The notes below the pieces were generated by a model, which saw only the letters and a list, made by a program, of their open reading frames with translations, made no database searches and was not told the DNA's origin. A stretch of DNA of 64,000 nt from Vombatus ursinus (lineage: Eukaryota; Chordata; Mammalia; Diprotodontia; Vombatidae): the NCBI RefSeq assembly GCF_900497805.2, contig NW_020954557.1:41947256-42011255 (forward strand). The letters are read 5' to 3'. Below are positions 61,701 through 64,000 of this stretch, piece by piece; positions within the stretch are counted from its first letter, which is position 1, and every line of letters starts with the position of its first letter. Both the position numbers and the translations under genes were made by a program.

Positions 61701-64000
61701 GCTTCTGGCTTCAGAATGATGTGGATATGGCAGGTAGGTGACAACCGCTATTGAACAAGCATGTTTTAATGGGGAAATAGGTCCCCTGTGTGGCGTTTTC
61801 TGTCTTTCGTTACATGCAGTCTCTTCTTCAATTTTGATTTTCAGATTTGAATTCCTGTGGAATAATAAAGAAACAGCAGAAAATGGATTATCACCTGTTC
61901 CTGAGGAGATCAGAATGACCTGTCAACAGTTTGTTCATTATCATCGTGATCTCTGTGTCCGAAGCATTGTCAAGGAAAGAAGGTGGGCAAATGCCTATAC
62001 GGAGATCCCTGTTAACTAGAATGTTAAATGTTGGACACACCTTTCAGATTAAATAATACCATTGACTTGTGCATGTTAACTAAAAATGTCACGGGCCAGT
62101 GCACATGAGAGATGGATTAGTCCTTAAACAAAATCTCTGTAACCTACCTAGACCATCTTTATTTGGATAGTTTTGAAAAGCTGCTGACTTTGGTTTTTCA
62201 CATAAAGTAGATCTGAGAACCAAGACATAAGGATATTAGAATTGAGAGACCATTAGTTATTATTGCTTTTCAGAAAAGTTTAAAGACTTTGAATTTAGAA
62301 ACAATTTTTTTTCATATTCTCCTGTTGATGTGACTTTTTATTGAAAAAAGATTTTCAAAACTATGACAGTCTCAGCACCTCCAGTCCTAGTTTTTAGTCT
62401 ATGGTATCTAAATAATATCCATGGAAACCAATTAATTGATCTTAGCCTCTGATATTGAAATATAAAGGATAAATACGTTGCTGTGAACATTTTTTAAATT
62501 ATATAATGGGGAAAGTGAAAAAGCAGATAATCAAAGAACAGTATTACAGACCACATGACAGTTTTCCTTTGAGAGAGGTAGATATCTAGACTGGCAAAAT
62601 CATTTAAAAATAACACTTATGAATAGTTTCCTTCAGCAATTCAACAGGTTGAGAAAATTGGTTTTGTGAAATTTTTAGAAGAAAATTTCATTTGACACCT
62701 TCATACAAGTTCTGAAGCACAAAGGGAGCCATCGTGCTGTCGCCGCTTTTTAGGACTGCTGAGCCTATATGGCAAACCCTCTCTGTTCCACTGTACCCTT
62801 TCCAGGGTACATGCCTCGTTATTTAGTAGTGACCTTTGTCCAGTTGTAAGGGTACCTGAGGTGTCATTGCACAGTCATCAGCAGACATATGTTTTATTGA
62901 ATGAGTGTCAGGAATCTTACTAGATTTTAATTGCATATTTAAAATTGACAATAAGAATGGATGTTCAACCACATGTTGTTTGGGGCATTAGTCTCCTGTT
63001 GAACTGCTTGATATTTTGTTTACAAATTAAGGTGTATTACATCTTATGTACCTGAAATAACATTTTTGTGTTAATTGTGATGTTACTTGAGAAAATGCAT
63101 ATTAAATGCATATTAGCCTTTTGTGATTTTTGTACGACTTCTTAGTCTACTCATGTAATTAAATGTATTCTTTTTCGTTACCTGCTTTCCTCATCTCACC
63201 TTGAGCCTTGATTGCTGCCTCCTTTTTTGCTCTGTAACAGTTCTGTTGCTTGACTGATGCTTTTATTGAGTGTATTTCATGTCCATTACGTGCTTCTATT
63301 AAAATTTACAGGTTCATTTGGTTCTTTTCCTCTTGTTGCCATACACTTTATTTGTTTGCTGAGACATGAGGAACCATGCATTTGTATTAGGAATGCATTT
63401 GAAATAATCAAAAGTGTCATACCAAGTACATTTTTTTCATCTCATTATTTTAGTAAGACAAGTTTTAAGAGTCTGATTAAATATATTACCTGAGAAGCAA
63501 TTCTTGATTTACTATAGTTTACAGCATTAATTAAAACATTTGGTATTTTTATAATTGGACAAATTTTATTTAAACTTTATGTAGTGTAGTAGTCTTTAAC
63601 AAAGCTATTACAAAAGTTGGTGCTATTGTATGATGATTTAAACACACAATTATAGTATGTCACTTTTGTGTATAGCTTTCTGTGTATTAAGTTTTAACTA
63701 TTTTCATGAACATAATTATCATATTTTAAATGATTTTTACAGTTTAACAAACCATTAATATCCAAAATGGTTTCTTTTCTACCATACTTTTTTACATACC
63801 AACTATCATGCTGTCTTTCCTTGTTTTCCCATTTTTTCTTGCCTGTCCCCTGTTATGCAGTGCTGATAGCAGATTTACAGAACCTATGGGTGAATCATTC
63901 CTTTAACATACAGGTGTGGTGCAAAGACTTCTACTGGAACTTTCTGTGGCTGTGACCTGGTGAACTGGCTAATTGAAGTTGGCCTTGCCTCTGACCGTGG
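22240..64000 (+). CDS. GPR155: GPR155 (LYCHOS), lysosomal cholesterol sensor; 15 coding exons, 3' end outside window
   Basis: Joined exons: 22240-22705, 30586-30985, 33575-33740, 34959-35114, 37212-37295, 38459-38576, 41510-41594, 41696-41786, 42881-43094, 51019-51123, 56407-56543, 57415-57510, 59909-59973, 61845-61982, 63914-64000. All have GT/AG borders and phases that join into one frame of about 802 residues. The product matches GPR155 as I recall it: glycosylated N-terminus, PIN/auxin-carrier-like permease domain (about 45-540), Cys/Glu-rich loop (about 545-655), further membrane segments, then the DEP domain. Family knowledge: a lysosomal membrane protein that binds cholesterol and relieves GATOR1 inhibition of mTORC1. 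The start has a strong context (A at -3, G at +4) and an in-frame stop at 22222-22224. About 70 residues lie beyond the window. Confidence 0.95.
22940..23150 (-). mobile_element. L1 3' UTR fragment
   Basis: ggtttttccccaattacgca, atctttgagttccaaattct, ccctccccctcctccc and gatacaggttatacatgtgc are the reverse of the marsupial L1 3' end (polypurine tract, then aattggggaaaaacc). The same end recurs near 40450 and 60990. Confidence 0.75.
23681..23731 (+). repeat. 51-bp direct repeat, left copy
   Basis: tatttataggaatctcaaaa ... cgattctgcagtattaaata recurs at 26079-26129 with only a few differences. Confidence 0.8.
23885..24075 (-). repeat. MIR-type SINE
   Basis: gccgagtgctttacctagat, ctctgttttacagatgaagc and agtaggacttgaatctaga. 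Confidence 0.65.
24090..26330 (-). mobile_element. Old RTE-clade LINE with reverse transcriptase remnant
   Basis: On the minus strand the part at about 24700-24100 reads as a decayed RTE reverse transcriptase. It shows an EVHAGDDPILRALSNEF-like stretch, a LKEWRKKVHVLVL-like stretch, and then DYKKAFALEGHNASLKTLLQ, equivalent to the conserved FVDYKKAFDSV...LLQQGV region. Frames shift repeatedly. The stretch 24720-26330 is probably the upstream part of the same element, but there I could only recognise composition, not motifs. Antisense to GPR155. Confidence 0.6.
26079..26129 (+). repeat. 51-bp direct repeat, right copy
   Basis: Same orientation as the copy at 23681-23731, about 2.4 kb away, with the RTE remnant between them. 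Confidence 0.8.
26755..26995 (-). repeat. MIR/THER1 SINE, diverged
   Basis: ggttacagagtactttacat, gtgaaataggtagtaaaagt and cttagagaggttaaatgatt, ending in tccattgctttttacac. Confidence 0.65.
27954..28157 (+). mobile_element. Poly-A CORE-SINE with 17-bp target duplication
   Basis: The element is 27971-28140, from ggggcagctaggtgatgcag to an A-rich tail. It is flanked by a perfect direct repeat taaaatacagtcctttc at 27954-27970 and 28141-28157. Poly-A tail and long duplication indicate L1-driven insertion, and the perfect duplication suggests it is fairly young. Confidence 0.92.
28600..28920. mobile_element. CR1/L3-type LINE fragment
   Basis: gacaaatggttcatccagcc, agcagctctcattcttggga, tctgctcttgggagccatgc and gatagcctttcaaatgttta correspond to the same blocks seen at 9640-10020. 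Confidence 0.6.
28925..29540 (+). mobile_element. L2 LINE, ORF2 end and 3' UTR
   Basis: cctcatcacctctcacctgg, ggcatttaaagctcttcaca, aatgtaagctccttgagggt and ggcacttagtaaatgcttgt run collinearly to the L2 terminus. Confidence 0.75.
29700..30115 (+). mobile_element. L2 LINE 3' end
   Basis: tgaaatgcttgccttcctca, tgaggcattttctgatcccc, aatgctagttccttgagtgc and agtagatgcttaatagatgc. Confidence 0.7.
30586..30985 (+). CDS. GPR155: GPR155 coding exon 2 (aa 156-288)
   Basis: The acceptor is ttgttttccag and the donor aaact|gtaagt. It opens in VEALYQTTYPEY, the conserved continuation of the SNDFALGYPI block. Hydrophobic segments lie at about 168-190, 208-235, 250-268 and from 276. The basic linker at 191-207 and the IKKLKK stretch at 270-275 are probably cytosolic turns. 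The longest coding block of the permease domain after exon 1. Confidence 0.95.
31430..31570 (-). repeat. CORE-SINE fragment
   Basis: agtgacttgctcatggtctc, gtcaggtcttcctgattcc and cgctatccaccgtgcca. Confidence 0.65.
32225..32397 (+). mobile_element. Poly-A CORE-SINE with 16-bp target duplication
   Basis: The element is 32241-32381 (gggccgttaagtggcgcag ... cctcacc plus A-run). The direct repeat aaaattgcttaaaatg lies at 32225-32240 and 32382-32397. Confidence 0.9.
32400..32600 (+). repeat. MIR-type SINE
   Basis: tggactggaattcaggaacc, ctggctatgtaactttgggg, cacatctgtacaatgaggtg and gttagactagatgaactctg. Confidence 0.7.
32835..32980 (-). repeat. CORE-SINE
   Basis: ggtgaggcaattggggttga, cttgcccagggtcacacagc, actcctgactccagggctag and ctatccactgtgccaccta give a full-length poly-A SINE in reverse. 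Confidence 0.85.
33575..33740 (+). CDS. GPR155: GPR155 coding exon 3 (aa 289-344)
   Basis: The acceptor is tattttcttttcag and the donor gagatt|gtatgt. Encodes LVMPLLCREMVELL, an NHTS sequon-like site at about 311, and the AFLYGVFPVAPGVAIFATQF segment, a helix with a broken Pro-containing centre typical of permease cores. Ends on a codon boundary. Confidence 0.95.
33741..34958 (+). other. Intron 3
   Basis: AT-rich, with a small hAT-like element at 33833-33976 and an (at)n-rich stretch near 34395-34425. Nothing else recognised. Confidence 0.55.
33833..33976. mobile_element. Short hAT-type nonautonomous element
   Basis: Ends cagtggtgtca and tgatacctctg are imperfect inverted repeats. The internal gggccatatattgacttaaa and aaacattttccaattacatt blocks recur at 44311-44435. 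A possible 8-bp duplication is gtgtaaca/gtttaaca (one mismatch), overlapping the first two bases of the element. Confidence 0.55.
34959..35114 (+). CDS. GPR155: GPR155 coding exon 4 (aa 345-396)
   Basis: The acceptor is ctctgtttgcag and the donor tctttg|gtaagt; 156 bases, phase 0 at both ends. Encodes VTSGMVISTFVSAPIMYVSA, a membrane helix, a short DPKPM turn and the start of the next helix (ISIVSLVSL). Confidence 0.95.
35240..35640 (+). repeat. MIR-type SINE split by a hAT MITE
   Basis: ttttgaatctaaatttcact, ttccttgtaggtaaaaaggt and ggggttgggctagat are followed, after the MITE, by gactagatggtttccttagg and tcttccagttctaaag. The MIR 3' end reads through across the insertion once one flanking copy is removed. 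Confidence 0.75.
35375..35577. mobile_element. hAT-type MITE, 203 bp
   Basis: The start cagggatggggaacttacgg and the end gccacaggttccccaccctt are inverted repeats, and the centre is also partly palindromic. It is flanked by an 8-bp duplication ggctagat (35367-35374) / gactagat (35578-35585) with one mismatch, the length typical of hAT elements. Confidence 0.85.
36230..36812 (+). mobile_element. RTE-type LINE 3' end
   Basis: ccatcaccagtcatcctgac, ctttgactcactta-like blocks, ttcacttgtgagtcaagata and tggtcctcttcaaaaacgaa end in (aac)n, a short tandem terminus usual for RTE elements. It is distinct from the RTE at 24090. Family name from memory of marsupial repeats. Confidence 0.6.
36530..36573. 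repeat. Four tandem 11-bp units
   Basis: attggtaaggt, actggtaagct, attggtaaggt, attggtaagct back to back; reads as two copies of a 22-bp unit. Confidence 0.85.
37212..37295 (+). CDS. GPR155: GPR155 coding exon 5 (aa 397-424)
   Basis: 84 bases in phase 0 between ttaatctttcag and ctcag|gttagt. Encodes the helix end IWSLAVLLLSKKYKQLPHML and TTNLLIAQ. The KKYKQ turn is probably cytosolic. Confidence 0.93.
37296..38458 (+). other. Intron 5
   Basis: AT-rich. 37565-37960 is less AT-rich, with an aataaaag stretch near 37667 and a run ending near tgtgttatactg. It might be an old transposon end, but I could not classify it. Nothing else recognised. Confidence 0.4.
38459..38576 (+). CDS. GPR155: GPR155 coding exon 6 (aa 425-463)
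   Basis: The acceptor is tttgtccacag and the donor ggacag|gtgagt; leaves one base of a Gly codon. Encodes SIVCAGMMMWNFVKEKNF and a second helix QILVFVLLYSSLYSTYLW. Confidence 0.95.
38625..38735 (-). repeat. L2 3'-end fragment
   Basis: aagcttttattaagcactta, then gtactatgctaaatgatggg and gatacaaat. Confidence 0.55.
39265..39360 (+). repeat. MIR 3' fragment
   Basis: tctctgggcctcagtttctt, catctgtaaagtaatg and ggtcccttctgactct. Confidence 0.65.
39540..39725 (+). repeat. MIR-type SINE
   Basis: gtgctggatttggggttaga, gtgtgactttgggcaagtca and gagttggactaaatgacg. Confidence 0.75.
40162..41066 (-). mobile_element. Two L1 3' fragments within one target duplication
   Basis: A poly-T run at 40177-40197 opens a reversed, 5'-truncated L1 3' end. 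A second, overlapping copy of the same L1 region starts near 40425 and ends at 41055 (ccagttgatgggcatcctct, ttgccaccacaaaaagagct, acatatgggtccttttccc). The pair shares one outer duplication, atgaaatgcat at 40162-40172 and 41056-41066. Confidence 0.8.
41510..41594 (+). CDS. GPR155: GPR155 coding exon 7 (aa 464-491)
   Basis: The acceptor is tgttcatag and the donor gggg|gtgagt. Encodes GLLSISLFLLKKKETIQIPV and GIIIISGW; carries two bases of the next Gly codon. Confidence 0.93.
41696..41786 (+). CDS. GPR155: GPR155 coding exon 8 (aa 492-522)
   Basis: The preceding intron is only 101 bases, between gtgagt and cttggtcttgcag. Encodes GVPALLVGVLLIAGKHNGDS and IDSAFFYGKDQ; ends in phase 0 at gatcag|gtaaga. 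Confidence 0.95.
41840..42035 (+). repeat. MIR-type SINE
   Basis: gaactggggtcagataccac, gtaaccataggcaagttact, ttcttcatctgtaaaatgag and aaggtccctttcagctctca. Confidence 0.75.
42577..42601. repeat. (GT)n microsatellite
   Basis: About 12 uninterrupted gt units in the intron before coding exon 9. Confidence 0.95.
42881..43094 (+). CDS. GPR155: GPR155 coding exon 9 (aa 523-593)
   Basis: The acceptor is aactctgacag and the donor agaa|gtatgt. Begins with the last helix of the permease part (MITTAVTLFCSILISGVSLM) and then becomes polar: Asn, Glu, Ser and Pro rich from about 545 onward. This is the start of the cytosolic loop. It diverges more from the recalled human sequence than the membrane parts do, as expected for a linker. 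Confidence 0.93.
43139..43144 (+). promoter_or_regulatory. Possible intronic polyadenylation signal
   Basis: aataaa lies 44 bases past the exon 9 donor. Reading through the donor stays open to a stop at 43169-43171, so premature polyadenylation here could give a truncated product. No transcript evidence. Confidence 0.3.
43462..43578. repeat. Two tandem copies of a 59-bp unit
   Basis: gtataattcctaactaataa begins both copies (43462 and 43521), and each ends in caatattagtccagatt. There are few differences, so this is a fairly recent local duplication. Confidence 0.9.
44030..44270 (-). repeat. MIR/THER1 SINE
   Basis: gatttgcaaagttcttttac, ttacaacaatcctgggaggt, agttgaggaaactgagacag and agggtcacacagctattaca. 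Confidence 0.85.
44311..44435. mobile_element. hAT-type fragment, same family as 33833-33976
   Basis: gtggtgtaaaactccaatga, tggaaaaccacaaattatca and gttaaacatttcccaattca match the other copy in order; the far end is missing. Confidence 0.55.
44890..45900 (-). mobile_element. L1 LINE 3' part
   Basis: ttggttttgctcactttgtt, cagttcatacaagttttttc, cagccatcttccaattgata, aatatttttgtacatactga and ttctgggtcaaagttgaata follow the reverse of the marsupial L1 3' region. It is diverged and 5' truncated. The 60-90 codon ORFs here are not genes. Confidence 0.75.
46186..46458 (+). mobile_element. MAR1-type SINE with 13-bp target duplication
   Basis: The element is 46199-46445, from ggggcagctagatggcacag to the RTE-like tail aaccccaaatggggtcacag ... 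aactgaaatgactgaac. Flanks are attgcagataaaa (46186-46198) and attgctgataaaa (46446-46458), one mismatch. Confidence 0.85.
46850..46990 (-). repeat. MIR-type SINE, diverged
   Basis: cactttacagagctggagat, gtgacgtgactcaccagtgg and caggcctaggattcagag. Confidence 0.55.
47040..47265 (+). repeat. MIR/THER1 SINE
   Basis: cctcagtttcttcatctgta, gatcaagtgaaataatgtat, atttgtaaagtgtttggtgt and aggcgcttaataaatgcttg. Confidence 0.8.
47275..47560 (+). repeat. MIR/THER1 SINE, full length
   Basis: ggcaactaggtggtgtagtg, aagacctgagttcagatctg, cattttcctcaactgtaaaa and ctcttagcatggtgcctggc. It sits just after the previous copy in the same orientation. Confidence 0.85.
47985..48600 (-). mobile_element. L2 LINE 3' part
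   Basis: atttattaaatgcttactat, then aaggtggcacttgggccaaa, ggggtttcaataagtagaga and agtatgagcagaggcagaag continue into the element in reverse. Confidence 0.6.
48845..49085. repeat. L2-like and MIR-like fragments
   Basis: ttatattgagcatggttcaa ... gaatttacaatctactagag looks like a reversed L2 end. gtgagataatagttataaaa ... cattattattatg looks like a MIR 3' end. Confidence 0.45.
49985..50150 (-). repeat. MIR-type SINE
   Basis: tttacagatgaaactaaggc, ttttgcccacaatcacacaa and ggattcaatgaaacctaggt. Confidence 0.65.
50195..50330 (-). repeat. MIR-type SINE
   Basis: catttaacagatgagaaaac, tgagagttcagaaag and gatcacacagctaataaata. Confidence 0.7.
51019..51123 (+). CDS. GPR155: GPR155 coding exon 10 (aa 594-628)
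   Basis: The long pyrimidine tract ttttttttccccccag ends at 51018, and the donor is acag|gtaaat. Encodes part of the cytosolic loop: a Ser/Cys cluster (SSCSCSVGNGELC) followed by a Thr/Ser/Pro stretch. In family work this loop region is linked to binding GATOR1; I infer the same here. Phase matches both neighbours. Confidence 0.92.
51215..51388 (+). mobile_element. Poly-A CORE-SINE with 10-bp target duplication
   Basis: ggggcagctaggtggtgcag starts at 51228, and the A-rich tail ends near 51378. aaagtttcta occurs at 51215-51224 and 51379-51388. Confidence 0.85.
51679..52891 (+). mobile_element. 5'-truncated L1 3' end inserted in a SINE
   Basis: The L1 runs 51693-52877: attgataaatggtgtcaaag, ggaatgtggaaaaattggga, tttgacccagcaataccact, and after an inner SINE agttggggaatggctaaaca and gagtgaaatgagcagaacca, ending in an A-rich tail. 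The 14-bp duplication aaatctggcctcat lies at 51679-51692 and 52878-52891. Confidence 0.92.
52084..52385 (+). mobile_element. Inner poly-A SINE with expanded (TG)n/(TA)n tail
   Basis: ggggcagctaggtggtgcag begins at 52085 and the SINE ends near 52227. From 52228 to 52385 the tail is a mixed tg/ta/ca repeat. It splits the L1 between catgttttaaaatatt and ttatagcagctctctttgtg. The 134-codon ORF across this repeat is not a gene. Confidence 0.88.
53225..54120 (-). mobile_element. L1 LINE 3' part
   Basis: tctgcttacttcattttgta, attcatagctccaccaacaa, cacaacccttccaacactaa and ttttgatttgcatttctctt follow the reverse of the L1 3' region. Diverged and truncated. Confidence 0.75.
54225..54415 (-). repeat. 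MIR-type SINE
   Basis: ctggaagggaccttagagat, gcccaggactatacaactat and ggatttgaacctaggtctac. Confidence 0.7.
54416..55954 (+). other. Intron 10, unannotated stretch
   Basis: AT-rich, with an imperfect (ca)n stretch near 55076-55110. Around 55130-55650 it is less AT-rich, but no repeat family or exon is recognised. Confidence 0.45.
55955..56036. repeat. 82-bp near-perfect palindrome
   Basis: The left arm (aattttatagcagccaaact ... tttct, 55955-55994) pairs with the right arm (agaaagctttcata ... aaaatt, 55997-56036), with one mismatch and two single-base bulges around a 2-base centre. No flanking duplication longer than a few bases is clear. Could be a palindromic MITE or, if transcribed, a long RNA hairpin. 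Confidence 0.9.
56407..56543 (+). CDS. GPR155: GPR155 coding exon 11 (aa 629-674)
   Basis: The acceptor is atgttttctag and the donor gct|gtaaat. Encodes HCVSQCNSQSCILAQEEEQ, a Cys-rich acidic end of the loop, then a new membrane helix (RHVLLCLLLIVGLLA) that opens the C-terminal membrane part. Strongly similar to the recalled human residues. Confidence 0.94.
56544..57414 (+). other. Intron 11
   Basis: AT-rich unique-looking sequence. No repeat or extra exon seen. Confidence 0.5.
57415..57510 (+). CDS. GPR155: GPR155 coding exon 12 (aa 675-706)
   Basis: 96 bases in phase 0 between ttctttgtag and ggacag|gtattt. Encodes NLSSCLWWLFNQEPGRLYVE and LQFFCAVFNFGQ, a helix-loop-helix part of the C-terminal membrane region. 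The donor has T at +3 and +4 of the intron, a weak context. Confidence 0.93.
58555..58675 (-). repeat. L2 3'-end fragment
   Basis: caagcatttattatgctcct, actgtgtgccaggcactgag and ctcaaggaccttatgg. Confidence 0.6.
58695..58865. repeat. (TG)n then (TA)n microsatellite
   Basis: About 31 uninterrupted tg units to 58756, then tatata/catatg-rich DNA and a short (ca)n. Gives long His/Thr or Cys/Val repeat ORFs on both strands, which are artefacts. Confidence 0.95.
59909..59973 (+). CDS. GPR155: GPR155 coding exon 13 (aa 707-727)
   Basis: A short exon of 65 bases between tttctacag and acg|gtaaac. Encodes GFISFGIFGLDKHFIILPFK and the start of an Arg codon: the last hydrophobic segment and the basic edge leading to the cytosolic tail. 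Confidence 0.93.
60670..60955 (-). mobile_element. L2 LINE 3' end
   Basis: agcaagtgttcattaagcgt, tgtcaggcactgtgttaggt, gactcacattgtaatggggg and aggctccttgcagaagg. Confidence 0.65.
60971..61356 (-). mobile_element. Internally deleted L1: 5' UTR joined to 3' UTR
   Basis: Read on the minus strand, 61344-60983 starts with ggaggaggcaagatggtaga. It continues through a 5' UTR homologous to that at about 1000-1300 (compare acagcccaagagaacttggg with ccagcccaagacaacctgga). Near 61080 it jumps directly to the L1 3' terminal block (gaatttggaactcaaaatct, aattgaggggaaaa). It has a 12-bp duplication tccccatttagt / tctccatttagt at 60971-60982 and 61345-61356. Both ORFs are absent. Confidence 0.75.
61845..61982 (+). 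CDS. GPR155: GPR155 coding exon 14 (aa 728-773)
   Basis: The acceptor is ttgattttcag and the donor agaag|gtgggc. Encodes the cytosolic segment RFEFLWNNKETAENGLSPVP and TCQQFVHYHRDLCVRSIVKE, the lead into the DEP domain. Phases match exon 13 (2 bases) and exon 15. Confidence 0.94.
61983..63913 (+). other. Intron 14
   Basis: No clear SINE or LINE copy, unlike every other large intron here. 62705-62880 is less AT-rich and unique-looking. The ORFs at 63257 and 63767 have no protein-like features. Confidence 0.5.
63914..64000 (+). CDS. GPR155: GPR155 coding exon 15, partial (aa 774-802 onward), DEP domain start
   Basis: The acceptor is taacatacag. The first base completes an Arg codon, and the exon then reads CGAKTSTGTFCGCDLVNWLI EVGLASDRG in two runs, the conserved start of the GPR155 DEP domain (the CGCDLVNWL motif is the DEP core). 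The window ends inside the exon. DEP domains are small folds for membrane or protein contacts; here the DEP faces the cytosol. Confidence 0.93.

Larger units (their letters stand above)
59974..61844 (+). other. Intron 13
   Basis: AT-rich up to 60660, then an L2 end and an internally deleted L1 (listed). 61357-61844 shows nothing else. Confidence 0.5.

Overview
This is vertebrate nuclear DNA, almost certainly from a marsupial. It is AT-rich, with one CpG island, spliced coding exons and dense interspersed repeats. The repeat set points to a metatherian: many copies of CORE-SINEs that open with a ggggcagctaggtgg-type head, some ending in a poly-A tract and some in an RTE/BovB-like tail; MIR/THER1-type SINEs; L2, CR1/L3 and RTE LINEs; and L1 copies with a marsupial-type 5' UTR. 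I cannot name the species. I saw no prokaryotic feature, no CRISPR array and no clear endogenous retrovirus.

The only gene I can support is GPR155 (also called LYCHOS), on the + strand. Positions 1-14480 are upstream intergenic sequence with repeats and no supported coding exon. A CpG-island promoter spans about 14480-15640 and holds YY1-, ETS- and KLF/Sp-type motifs. A noncoding first exon ends at 15079 and a second noncoding leader exon lies at 15671-15840. The start codon is at 22240. Fifteen coding exons then run to the right edge, where the exon carrying the start of the DEP domain (63914 onward) is cut by the window. All exon phases join into one open frame of about 802 residues. The recalled human protein is about 870 residues, so only about 70 residues are missing.

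The protein is a polytopic lysosomal membrane protein. It has an N-terminal PIN/auxin-carrier-like permease domain, a Cys- and acidic-rich loop, a further membrane region described as GPCR-like, and a C-terminal DEP domain. From published work on the family (recalled, not read from this sequence), it senses lysosomal cholesterol and promotes mTORC1 activation by acting on GATOR1.

Points worth a second look: a leader upstream ORF whose stop depends on whether noncoding exon 2 is included; a Ser in place of the basic residue of the proposed cholesterol (CARC) motif; an 82-bp near-perfect palindrome in an intron; an L1 copy in which the 5' UTR is joined straight to the 3' UTR; a three-deep nest of a SINE in an L1 in a SINE; a hAT MITE inside a MIR; an RTE fossil flanked by 51-bp direct repeats; and an unclassified GC-rich degenerate tandem repeat upstream of the promoter.
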